A stretch of DNA of 64,000 bases, taken from Macrothele yani. Taxonomy: Eukaryota > Arthropoda > Arachnida > Araneae > Macrothelidae. Every line of letters starts with the position of its first letter. Within the stretch, counting starts at the first letter, position 1. The stretch spans positions 77,310,607-77,374,606 of the forward strand of contig CM077005.1 in assembly GCA_039090855.1 (NCBI GenBank), written 5' to 3'. The translations under genes were made by a program, and so were the position numbers. Positions 53,525-63,439 of the stretch are shown here, piece after piece. The notes under the pieces were generated by a model. It saw nothing but the letters and a program-made list of their open reading frames with translations, searched no databases and was not told the DNA's origin.

Positions 53525-53669
53525 CTCTTTCCGCCCCACTTCGAACACTGCGGAGTGGTACAAGGCGGCGATCTTTAATCCTTCGTCCGATATGGGCCCT
53601 GAACTGCATCCCGGATTTGGTATGGATGGTTGTTTGCCCCACGGTATCACAATCTCCCCTCTCGGAACT
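53525..53669 (+). mobile_element. SINE-A copy, left half, split by an insertion
   Basis: 'ACTGCGGAGTGGTACAAGGC' (A-box region), CCTTCGTCCGATATGGGCCC, a decayed B box (GCATCCCGGATTTGG), TATGGATGGTTGTTTGCCCC and CTCGGAACTAGTGGC follow the SINE-A order. The missing right half starts at 55581 on the far side of the 1.9-kb element. Confidence 0.82.
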
Positions 53670-55580
53670 AGTGGCAACAAGAAAGATGACACCGAATTTT
53701 CGGGTGTAATAAGCACGTCTTTTGAATCCGTTCTGACGCAAATTAAATTTATCAAAGCTATTCAAAGTCAATGGAACCGGTATGGAAAATAATAGTATCT
53801 GACCGAAGAAAGAAGTTTTTCAATCGGGTTTGTAATCCCGGAGGTATTGCTGTAAACGTAATCGTGAACTTACGCCCCCTGGTTGCGGACTTGTACGTTA
53901 AAACAAGTTTTAATTTATATGAGAAACATTTTGCAGCGGAAACGCTCTCCAACAAAGAAATATTTTTTTCAAACCGGACTCTTCGAAGCAGAGATATGGA
54001 CAAATACAAGATATGCGTCTACGCGCCCTGGCGGGAAAACCATGCGTTATTTTAGGATGAAAGTATTCTCAAAAGGTTTTTCGATGTGTGGTATCGGTCC
54101 AAGAAAAAAAAACTTGTCGAGTTTTCTGGAGCTCAGATTTTGCTGCAAATATTTACATCAGAGGCAGAAATTAATACTTATGCTCCTTGGTGGCCAAACC
54201 ATATTCTTTGCCAAATATTAGAAATTATATGAAAAACATTTTCTATCAGAAGCTGTATGCGATACAGGAATAATTTTTCAAATCGAAAGGTAGAAGCAGA
54301 AATAACGCAGAAAAAGCAATTTACCTTTGCGCTCCCTAACGGAAAGTCTATGATTTGCTTGAAAATTTTGCATTTATATGGAAACATTTCGCATCGGAAA
54401 CACTATCCAACAGAGAAGGAATTTTTCAAATCGGACTACTAGAAGTAGAGATATTGGCAAAAATAACATATCCATCTACGCCCCCTGGCGTAGAAACCAT
54501 GAATAATTTTAAGAAGAAAATATTCCAAAAAGGTTTGTCGACGTGAGTAGTATCGGTCCACAAACGACTTTGTTTCCAGTCGAGATTTTAGAAGTTCAGA
54601 TTTTGCTGCAAATTCATCAGAAGCGGAGATTATGGTGGCCAAACCATTTTTTTCCAAAATTAGAAATTATATGCAAAGGATTTCCATCAGGAACTGTATC
54701 CGGTGCAGAAAGAATTTTTCAAATAGGAGTTTTAGAAGCAGAGATATCGGGGGAAACGCAATTTACCTTTCGCGGAAAGTCTGTGAATCATTTGAAAATT
54801 TTGAAATTATATGAAAAACGTGTCACACCGGAAACTCTATTCAATAAAGAAAGATTTTTTTTTAAATCGGACCATTAGAAGCAGAGATATTGACAAAAAT
54901 AAGATATACATCTACAACCCTTGCGGAGAAACCATGCAATATTTTAAGAAGAAAATATTCCAAAAAAGTTTATCGACGTGAGCGGCATCGGTTAACGAAA
55001 GAACTTTTTCAATCGAAATTTTAGAAACTCAGATTTTATGGCAAATACATCAGAAGCAAAAATTAAATCTTACGCCCCCTGGTGGACAAAGTACTCTTTA
55101 CCAAAAATTAGAAATTATATGATTTTCCATCAGGAGCTGTATCCGCTGAAGAAAAATTGTTTCAAATCAGAGTTTTAGAAGAAGAGATATCGGGGAAAAC
55201 GCAATTTACTTTTACATCCCCTAGCGGAAAATCTATGCGTAACTTGAAAAAGTATCTGTACCTGAAATACTCTTCGACATAAATGGAATCGAAAAATAAA
55301 AGAATTTTTTCAATCGGATATTTAAAAGCAAATATATAAAATAAAATGTATTTTGAATTCTACATCATCTGCATTTACGCCCTCTAGCGGCGAAATTGTG
55401 CATCGTAAAAAAAAAAGAAAAACGAAATGAAGGATCATCATTCGCATATTTCAAACTTCCCAATGCAAAAAGAATCTTTCAAATCGGACTAATTGTTGCA
55501 GAGATTTGGTGTCCACAGACGGACGGACAGACGGACAAACCGATAACATAAGAACGATTTTTTTTACAAAAGGCGTGCTA
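53670..55580 (+). mobile_element. Unclassified 1.9-kb element of 153-bp monomers, copy 2
   Basis: It aligns along its whole length with 29369-31252. Monomer boxes 'ACGCCCCCTGGCGG' or variants lie near 53875, 54018, 54178, 54332, 54478, 54915, 55072, 55216 and 55376, with two monomers (about 54633 and 54770) having lost the box. The 13-bp inverted ends are at 53712-53724 and 55567-55579 (one mismatch). The insertion lies inside a SINE-A. The GCAA found at both junctions may be a 4-bp target duplication. No transposase or RT motif is seen. Confidence 0.87.
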
Positions 55581-55648
55581 GCAAATTAGGGACAGATAAC
55601 TTCCCATTGCCCACTGAGTTTCGCGCTGGTCGTTTCAAACCCCTAGAC
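55581..55648 (+). mobile_element. SINE-A copy, right half
   Basis: AAATTAGGGACAGATAACTT, 'GCCCACTGAGTTTCGCGCTG' and GTCGTTTCAAACCCCTAGAC correspond to the SINE-A segment that directly follows CCAGTGGCCCT. It completes the half at 53525-53669. Confidence 0.82.
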
Positions 55649-55649
55649 A

Positions 55650-55925
55650 AAAGCAAGACAGCATTTACACCGTTCTGTGAAAATTAGCAGGGAAATACGT
55701 AGATCTATTTTCACTAAAAATTAGGAGGGAAATACGTAGACCTCTTTTCACTAAAAATTAGCAGGGAAATACGTAGACTTATTTTCACTAAAAATTTAAA
55801 AGTCATGTAATATTTACAATATCAAACAAAAACAAGACAGCATGGTTGCAATGAAAATTAGCAGGGGAATACCTAGACCTCTGTTCACTAAAAATTTAAA
55901 AGTCATGTAATATTTACAATATTTC
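55650..55925. repeat. 37-bp minisatellite within a larger duplication
   Basis: The unit AAAATTAGCAGGGAAATACG then TAGACCTCTTTTCACTA occurs at about 55681, 55718 and 55755 with a 37-base period, and again near 55853. A larger duplicated block, from AACAAGACAGCAT to GTCATGTAATATTTACAATAT, encloses the last unit. Confidence 0.88.
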
Positions 55926-56390
55926 CCATTTTTCCCATTTTGTACAATACATTTTGCTTTTCTTTGAAAAACTTTCAAGTCTCGGATTTCACAGTAAAGC
56001 AAATAACAGCGCATCTTTCGGGGAAGTAACTCCAAAATAAATGAGTAGATGGCAGCACATTCCTGAAGAATTTGATTTTCCAAATAAATCTATATGTACC
56101 TTTACAACGATAACTGACAAATTTTTCCCTTTTTTTTAATTTTTTTTACTGATTGTACTTCTTAAACATAGACTCGAACACTCACCCAAGAATTTTTTTG
56201 AATAAATATTAAGAAAAAACTGTCAGTCACTTGCCTAGGCTAGTTTTTACTTTGCATAGCAATCTGAGATACGAATTTAATGTGTGCAATAATTTACAAG
56301 CAGGGCTGTAGTTCGTGGGAAATTCTAGAGGATGCTATGCAGGCACGACGCTACGTGTGGGCTAGGACAAGATTCAGCCCCCTCCCCATC
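55926..56390. other. No recognisable gene
   Basis: A minus-strand frame at 55814-56083 overlaps the minisatellite and has no motif. Confidence 0.5.
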
Positions 56391-57557
56391 ACCCATAGGC
56401 GCTAACTTCTGAAAATTTCGAAGGGTGCTGAAATTCAACGGCAGTTACCGTTTCCATGGTTGAAATTCTAGATGTTTAAATGGATAAACGCAAACAAACA
56501 GATACATGATTTCATGATAGAGATATAACATTTTTTTATAGCAACCAAATTCTTGAACCCCGTTTAAATTATTCCTATTTAATTTTCTGTAATGTGCGCA
56601 CAAGAGCTCCATAACTTTTTTTTCTTTTGGACAAATTTTAACATTTTGTTGGGGACTACTACCAGAAAACCAAACCTGTTTAAAAAGGCTCAGTTTGGCA
56701 GTATATATCATTCGTCAAAACAGATAGTAGGCTAAGAGCGATACCTTTGATGAGCTCGCTCAGCAGTAGCAAACAAACTGGCGCGTTCAGTGTTGGAATG
56801 GAACGCGCTTCATAATCATTGCAGTGTATTATTTTCCTTACTTGTTGTTGTTAGCATTTAACGTATAACGCAGCATATATGAAATTTTTGCTTTGATCAA
56901 CACGTGTAACTTGTAAATCTCCACCCCTACCCCGCCATCCTTCATCTTGCAGTCCCTGTACACCGATTGTTATCGATTTGGTATATCAACCCTGCGTGGA
57001 TTGATTGGTGTTACTATTGGTGACTCCTTATATGTTTTATAAAGCTAGGGACAAAAAAATAGCCTCAACAGAATTATGTCAAACAAACAATAACTGCAAA
57101 AACAGCAGAAAAAAAAAAAAACTTCAAAATTACCCTTTGAGCGAGAAAGATCATTTGCAGTCTCGCTGTGTGTCTTCTGCTTTCGAACGGTCATTCATTA
57201 CTCCCGCTCTGACATTTATGGCTTTATGACCCTACCGAAGCTCATTGAGTGCATGGTGAGCTGCTGACAACTCACTGATGTGCAAGGAACGTGATTGCGA
57301 AAAAAAAAAAATCTGTAGCTTTAAATAATTAGGAAGGTAGGGTACAAACCACATCCCACACCCTCGATTTCTCGCTTGCTTGGCAGATATTGATTTTTAT
57401 TTTTTTTATAGAAACCAAATATTTGCGCTATATTCCGATTATCTTATTTAATATTATGTAAAGTGGAACTAAATATTTAAATATGAATCCAGTACATATA
57501 ACAAAACTTCAGAGGGGTGTTCAAGCCCCTGAGCACCCCGGTAGTTGGCGCCAGTGC
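56391..57557. mobile_element. Possible hAT-like relic
   Basis: The left edge 'CATAGGCGCTAACTTCTGAA' and the right edge in reverse complement 'CACTGGCGCCAACTACCGGG' resemble each other and the GGCGCCAACT-type ends of some hAT elements. The flanks CCATCACC and CCACCACA could be a decayed 8-bp duplication. The inside has no transposase, but a direct repeat of about 60 bases (about 56537 and 57408) suggests a composite or partly duplicated copy. Tentative. Confidence 0.35.
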
Positions 57558-58955
57558 CACCACACAATATCAAAGCAGTTAGAATACATGGCGAGTGCAA
57601 CCGTCTGAGATTTTAGGGAACTTGGATAAACGTATGGGAATTTTAAGAATTCGCAAAAATTTTGTTATATATATATATATATTTTTTTTTGTTAAATTCA
57701 TTCAGTGTTGTATTTTTTTTTTTTTTTGTTAAATTCTGTGAAATGAAGGAAGTCCTCAGAGAGAATGTCCAAGAGAGTAGTAGAAAGACACCATTCTCGC
57801 AGTTATAGTTTTAAAAGATGAGAGAGAGGTGGAGAGAGAGAGAAGGAAAATAATAGATTCCTTCTCAGCATGTTCTTAAACATCGTTATCTTGTTGATTG
57901 GATTTCATGGCAACAGCGGCAGTACCCATTGGGTTTCTAGAACAACGGCGCCTTTGAATAGAAACTAATGAACCAATGGAAACAGTGACCGCTGATTCCT
58001 GCCCATCGTTTAAAGAATAATGCAAATGAGTCGTTGATATTAAACAGATATTCTTTAACCACCTTACTTTTTTGTGTATTAAGTTTGATAAAAGAATTTG
58101 AAAAAACCCGAACAAGGAAAACAAGCTCTTTTTTGAAGATGACAATCCGTTTTTGTTTTGTGTGTGTGTGTGTGTGTGTGTGTAATCATGACAAGTCAGA
58201 TAATATCTTGAAAATTTCCTCATCCTGCAGCGGAAACAGTACCCGCGTCTCCCAGATAGCGCCCAGGTATGCCAATCACTGTACCACCCAGAACGATCAA
58301 GTCTCAATAATTGAAACTGTCGGAGTCTCCTAATTGAAGGAAAACGAGTTTTTGAAATATATCTGAAACAAGTTTTGCTCAGTGATTACAAAATATAACA
58401 ATTCCGGGCAGGGCCGACGCTAAGGTGCTTGACACCCTAGGCAAACCATCAACCCTGCGCCCCCAAAATGTATGTTATTGATTTGTGTGGCTAAACGTAT
58501 TGCATTAATACAATAATTTCAAGATGTAAAAATACAATATAAATTAAATAGAAAGAAACTAATACGAACTGCATCTATTTACTTACTGGTCCAATGTAAA
58601 TTAAAATTTCATTTTGCGTGCTTTATAGTTCGCAAAATTGCCAGCAAGTGACTTCAAATCTATGTGACGGGCAGTTTCTTGTACGATCCATAACGTACAG
58701 AACCTTATAAGTTTCTTTCCTGGATCTCCCGACAAATAAAAAGAAACAAGAATTTTAGCAGAATGGAAGTAATGGTACAGCCTCACTTTCTCTTGCCCCT
58801 GTTGTGATTAAAAAATAGTCTGAATGGGATAGTTACTGACCTTTAGACGTTTTGCATAGATACCACAGGCGTAGAATTTTGTAAATCTGCTCGAAGAAAA
58901 AAGCGTCTGTACAGTAATTTTCTTTAAAATTAATAAGAGAATAAACAAAAAATGT
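57558..58955. other. No gene; microsatellites
   Basis: It contains TATATA and poly-T at 57665-57728, GA-rich DNA at 57825-57845, and a TG run at 58160-58183. A 143-codon minus frame (57876-58307) crosses the TG run and shows no motif. 'CAGGGCCGACGCTAAGG' near 58409 resembles a hAT-type end but has no partner. Confidence 0.5.
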
Positions 58956-58956
58956 G

Positions 58957-60226
58957 TTATTGGGATGTCCAGGAAAAAACAGCGTTTTTGATGCAACAAT
59001 TTCCCTTTCCCAGAACCACGGAAGCAGATGTCATCATGTCCAATAGCTTGAACCCACCTGTTTGCCAGTCGTTCAATTCCTGCATGGTACCAAGCTTTCG
59101 GTTTAGAGGCAAACAACTCTTGGCACTAGCGTTCAACATTGTCCAAAGTAGTCAACTGCTTGCCGCAGACAAAAAGAAGTTATCGTCCGAAACAAGCGGT
59201 AGTGGTAGTCTAAAGGGGCAAGTTCGGGGCTGTATGCTGGATGAGGCAGCAGCTCGATTTCAGTTGAAGTTTAATTTGGGTCTGATTAGCGGTATGAGGT
59301 TTTGCATTGTCTTGTTGCAGCAGTGCTCGCCTTCGGTTGCCTAAGCCACGGTACTCCCGCTAAAGTTTGTCATACATCCTGCCCAATTTCTGAGAATACA
59401 GTTTGGCATTGATAGCGCAATAATTCGGAATGATATCAAAGTGGATTACACCTTCATAATTCCACCAGACCCACAGCATGAACTTTCTTCTCAAAACGTT
59501 CGCGTTTTGGGATAAGTAAAGCGGGCCCGCCTCTATTCAACCACTGTTGTGAATAATCTGGACTGCGCACATATATCTCTTTTTCATCCTTAGTAATTAT
59601 TCGTTTGATTAATCGAGTATCACGTGGATTTCTGAACAGTTCGTTGCATACCTCGACATGTCGTTGAGCTTGAGCTGTAGTGAGCTCATGAGGCACCTCA
59701 CGGCATCATCTGTGACCTTTTCTGATCTTCTGCAGGTGCCAGAGTGATGGTATGTTTAGAAACTTTCAGTTCTTCCGACAATTTACGAGTGATTGTTCGT
59801 CGATTGTCTTCCAGACCCATTTGCAGGGCGTCCGAATAAACAGCAGTGGGATCTACCCGAACCTTCCTTTCGTTACAAACTCAAATCACCAGCGGCAAAT
59901 TTTTGTACCATGTTTGGCGGTCCGTGTAGCCGTCAGGCCTTCACCTTCAACTTCGTTATTTTTCGGACTGCTTGAACAGCTTTAAACCTCTGTTTCCAGG
60001 AATGTTGCAATAGAACTAATATTTCAAACTTTGTAGCCATTGCAATTGATCGCATCACAGTAGAAGTTCGACGCATGGGTGGCATCATGTGCTTAATGCC
60101 TCGTTTTATTCCCCACAGTACGCATTTACAGTCATCTGCAGCACAGAAAAACTTCCCGCAGAAAATATGCATATTTACATCGTGTAACTAGCCTATGCAA
60201 AAACGTCGGGTTTTTTTACCGGACAC
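58957..60226 (-). mobile_element. Mariner-like element with inverted ends
   Basis: The left end TTATTGGGATGTCCAGGAAA then AAACAGCGTTTTTG and the right end in reverse complement ATATTGGGGTGTCCGGTAAA then AAAACCCGACGTTTTTGC share TATTGGG(A/G)TGTCC.GG.AAAAAA. Length about 1.27 kb, matching a full mariner. Confidence 0.82.
58985..60040 (-). pseudogene. Mariner-like transposase relic
   Basis: The start near 60040 gives MATKFEILVLLQHSWKQRFK. Fragments follow: the 'VQKFAAGDLSL' segment (about 59880-59910), LTTAQAQRHVEVCNELFRNP and IKRIITKDEKEIYVRSPDYS (59560-59690, first catalytic Asp), KKVHAVGLVEL, YGLGNRRRALLQQDNAKPHT with ANQTQ (about 59270-59340, second Asp), and 'LIQHTAPNLPL' where YSPDLAP is expected, so the third Asp appears to be Asn. 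Multiple frameshifts. Dead. Confidence 0.85.
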
Positions 60227-60416
60227 CCCAATATTAATCGTTATCCAGTAATAAACTTTTGAATATTTTTGAATTAGTTTCCAGTTTTCGTTCGTTCCTC
60301 ATGCTTGTGAGTAAATTTGAATATATTACGGTTATCTTTTTCTCTTCTTTTTTTGGGGGGTGGGGGTGAGGAGTGGGAGGTAAATGACCACCTTGAGCAA
60401 TTTATTGGAATTTATA

Positions 60417-60492
60417 ATAGAGGTCGTCCGTCCTTAATTTGTGGACACTAGTTCCAGGAAAGGGAGTAAACCAGTGCAGTAAGACAAGCGTA
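60417..60492 (-). mobile_element. SINE-A (older copy), part 1
   Basis: In reverse complement: TACGCTTGTCTTACTGCACT, GGTTTACTCCCTTTCCTGGA and ACTAGTGTCCACAAATTAAG, the SINE-A body. It is interrupted at 60492 by a younger SINE on the plus strand and continues at 60716. Confidence 0.82.
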
Positions 60493-60704
60493 GCCGGCCC
60501 GGTTACACAATGGTTTAAGCGTTCGTCAGAGATCGGTCCGGGTTCGAATCCCGGTCAGGCATGGACGTTGTGTTTGTATTACGGGACTGACTCTCTCCCT
60601 TCCCTGGAACCAGTGTCCTAAATTAGGAATGGGCGACTGCTTTATAGCCCATTGAGTTGCTCACAGTGGTCGTTAAACCGCCAGCAAAAAAAAAAAAAAA
60701 AAAT
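60493..60704 (+). mobile_element. SINE-A (younger copy) nested in a SINE
   Basis: GCCGGCCCGGTTACACAATG (head), GGTCCGGGTTCGAATCCCGG (B box), CCTGGAACCAGTGTCCTAAA, GTGGTCGTTAAACCGCCAGC and an 18-base A-tail. The exact 11-bp duplication AGACAAGCGTA flanks it (60482-60492 and 60705-60715). About 15 bases of the tRNA-like head are deleted relative to the copy at 50782. Confidence 0.93.
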
Positions 60705-60715
60705 AGACAAGCGTA

Positions 60716-60766
60716 CCATTTATGCCTTATCCGGGATTTAGACCACTCGGCCAATGGGCAACTTCT
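60716..60766 (-). mobile_element. SINE-A (older copy), part 2
   Basis: In reverse complement: GTTGCCCATTGGCCGAGTGG (A box) then TCTAAATCCCGGATAAGGCA. This is the head of the older SINE whose body is at 60417-60492. The anticodon-arm region is deleted. Confidence 0.8.
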
Positions 60767-61455
60767 CATTTCCCTTCACATTTTTCTTAATAACTGTTTC
60801 ATTTTCGAGTAGGTCTGAAAAATGCCTGTTGTATTGAATTCAGCATAAAATTATAACTGTTATATGTAACAGAATTTCTTTAGTTTATATACTAAAATAT
60901 TCTATTCAACATACACTGTTTCAAAAGTGTGTCTTGAATATAGCAATTTTAATTTTTGGTAACCAATGACTGATGTTAACTGATAGAAACATCTTATTCC
61001 ATAAGTTTCAATTTCAATATACACACATATTGTTACCAAAAGATAGTTTTGATTGCCCCTGCAGAAATCAAGGCACGCTGAGCATACCCTGGTTTCAGCA
61101 GGGCATGGTTAAGCAGCCTAACATGCCCGTAGTCGGCGTCTGTGATTGCCACTACTTGCGAAAAAAGTGGACAGTCTTTGTATTTCAATTAAAAGCCGAA
61201 TAATACAGAATCCGTTTTCTTTAAAAATGTGTGCCACCCACAGGAGTCGCCTGCTGCATAGGGCCGGGCCTGGTCATAAGCTGATTGGGGCGACCAAACC
61301 AGGTCGGGAAATTTAGTCTTGTGGTCCACTACAGCAGGGATTATACCAACCCCCCCCCCCTCCTCCTTCCAATTTCTTCAGACCCCATAAAACACCTAAA
61401 AAACCTAAAAAAGCTAAACACTCCTCCATTTGAGGATGTGTAACTCACACAGGTA
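60767..61455. other. No recognisable gene
   Basis: It contains the 52-base repeat shared with 19266 (61280-61335) and a C-run near 61350. Nothing else is recognised. Confidence 0.5.
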
Positions 61456-61466
61456 TATATATATAT

Positions 61467-62189
61467 CATCATCATCATTGTCAACCATTATCAATCCACT
61501 GCTGGACGAAGGTCTCCCCAAGTTTCCTCCACAACGGTCTGTCATGTGCAAATCTCCTCCATGTCACTCCCACATACTTTCGAATTTCATCCACCCATCC
61601 CCCATGTGGTCTTCTTCTGGGTCTTTTCCTGTCCCTTGGAATCCAATCTAAAATTATGGCTGTTCATCGATGGTCTGTCCCTCTGGCAGTATGTCCAGCC
61701 CATTGCCATTTCAGGGATTTAACTCTGATCATGATGTCTTCCACTCTTGTCATTTTTCGGATCCACGAGTTCCTCTTCTTATCTCTCCTGGTTACACCAA
61801 GCATGCACCTCTCCATGCTGCTTTGAGTTCTCTGCAGCCTTTGTATGTCTCTTTTACTTAAGGTCCACGTCTCTGCACCATACGTAAGCATTGGAAGGAT
61901 GCATTGATCAAACACTTTTCTTTTAAGACATAATGGCATATTGCTCTTGAAAATTATGCTGTTTCTTCCAAAAGCTCTCCACGCAAGTTTTGTCCGCCGA
62001 TTAATTTCTTCATCAATGTGACCCTCACTTGATATCTGCTGTTCAAGATAAACGTACGGGTCTGTTATCTCCAGCTTTTCTCCATCAATCGATAAATCTT
62101 CATTTCTTGAAAAAGCATTGAACAACACTTTTGTTTTCTGAAAGTTCATTTTTAATCCCACTTCTTTACTCTTCTCAGCAAGTTCCTGG

Positions 62190-62193
<4 letters not shown>
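61467..62193 (-). mobile_element. RTE retrotransposon, strongly 5'-truncated
   Basis: It starts at the 3' end with CATCATCATCATTGTCAACC on the plus strand and is nearly identical to the corresponding part of the copy at 40734, up to 62193 where it stops in 'CAGCAAGTTCCTGGATTA'. TA repeats lie on both sides (61453-61466 and 62194-62220), so it probably inserted in a TA microsatellite. Confidence 0.92.
61664..62193 (-). pseudogene. RTE reverse transcriptase C-terminal part
   Basis: An open frame without stops: IQELAEKSKEVGLKMNFQKT, YLEQQISSEGHIDEEINRRT, YGAETWTLSKRDIQRLQRTQ and 'WQWAGHTARGTDHR', followed by a stop at 61664. It matches the copy at 40734 with occasional substitutions. The RT core is absent because of the truncation. 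Confidence 0.9.

Positions 62194-62220
<27 letters not shown>
62194..62220. repeat. TA microsatellite
   Basis: About 13 TA units directly between the RTE fragment and a Tc1 end. Confidence 0.95.
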
Positions 62221-62430
62221 CACTATCTACCAACAAGTAATTGGACACCTGTGATAGCAAAGCAAAACGAAGTTTATTCACCTTCAATAGTTGGTGGAGC
62301 CTCCACGAGCGGCGATTACAGCTGCGACCCTCCTGGGCATACTCTCAGCCAGGCGTTGTACGACAGCTAGCGGTATTTTCTTCCACTCGGCTTGGAGAAG
62401 ACAGGTCAGTTCCTTCACCGATTTCGAACG
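62221..62430 (-). mobile_element. Tc1-like 3' end fragment
   Basis: It starts with a Tc1-type terminal sequence, CACTATCTACCAACAAGTAA then TTGGACACC. The minus strand then reads LTCLLQAEWKKIPLAVVQRL and AESMPRRVAAVIAARGGSTN with Y and a stop, the standard Tc1 C-terminus. The rest of the element is missing. A mariner begins at about 62430. Confidence 0.88.
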
Positions 62431-63435
62431 GTGGGGGCATTGGTTATACGAATTTAAACTTGGTTCATCTGCTTGAGAAACAACTCATCGCATTTGCTTA
62501 CATTCCGGGCAGATGCTGTGAAGGAATGCACAACTCGGAATTGGTTTCCAAAGTTCATAGACGGAGATGAATCCCTTCAAGACAAGTCCCGGAATGGTCG
62601 TTCTGTCGGACTTGACACAGAAGCCATAAAAGTTGCTATTGTGCAGGACAGTATCCAAACATGCCAGGGACTAACCTACAAATTTGGTGTTAATGACGGA
62701 ACCATTCAAAGACATTTGCGCGCAATAGGAAAAACATACACATTGTCTAAGTGCGTTCCTCACAAATTGTCTTCAGTGAACAAACCGCAACGTGTCTCAG
62801 CTTGCCTGGCAATACTGTTTCGCTATGACAAGCAACCATTTTTTGGTAGGTTACTCACATGAGATGAGAAGTTAATACAGTACAGCACCCCAAAACGTTC
62901 CAGACATTGGTTGTCCACCAGTCACTCAATTCCTCACACATCGAAGCCAGCATTGCACCCACGTAAAGTTATGCTGTGTGTATGGTGGACAGCACTTGGT
63001 GTTGTTCATTATGAACTCTTGTAACGCAGGCAAACGATCACCGCTGCAGTGTACCGTGAATAATTGAAACGTGTGCGTGAGGTCCTGAAAAAGAAGGAAG
63101 AAGCACTAGTCAACAGAAAGAAAGTTCTGCTCCATCAAGATAAAGCCCGTGCCCACTCCGCTACATTGACCAGAAACACTATCAAAGAACTTGGGTGGGA
63201 GCTTATATGTCATGCAGCTTGTTCACCAAATATCTCTCCTTCATACTATTACTTGCTTCTTTCACTCGATAATCATTTGCGTGGAGACGACTTTTCCAAC
63301 TTTGATGAGTTGCATGCTGCACTCCAAGACCTTTTCTTTTCCCATGACACGGCATTTTATTCTAGGGATATATGTAAGATGTTAACACGATGGCAGAACG
63401 ATATTGATGCCCATGATAATTATTTTGATGAATAA
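62430..63435 (+). pseudogene. Mariner-like transposase, third catalytic Asp changed
   Basis: The start is shifted (WLYEFKLGSSA at about 62435-62475). The frame from 62473 then reads RNWFPKFIDGDESLQDKSRN (helix-turn-helix region), HLRAIGKTYTLSKCVPHKLS, and a TGA at 62860-62862 just before DEKLIQYS, which holds the first catalytic Asp. LHPRKVMLCVWWTALGVVHY follows, then from 63064 VNRKKVLLHQDKARAHSATL (second Asp) and 'SPNISPSYYYLLLSLDNHLR', in which the usual SPDLSP has become SPNISP. It ends RWQNDIDAHDNYFDE. Dead by stop, shift and catalytic loss. Confidence 0.92.
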
Positions 63436-63439
63436 ATTA

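Noticed and set aside
57876..58307. A 143-codon minus-strand frame.
   Set aside because: It crosses a TG microsatellite, has no motif, and no splice or regulatory context supports it.
58952..59344. A 130-codon plus-strand frame.
   Set aside because: It lies antisense to the mariner relic, which explains the region better.
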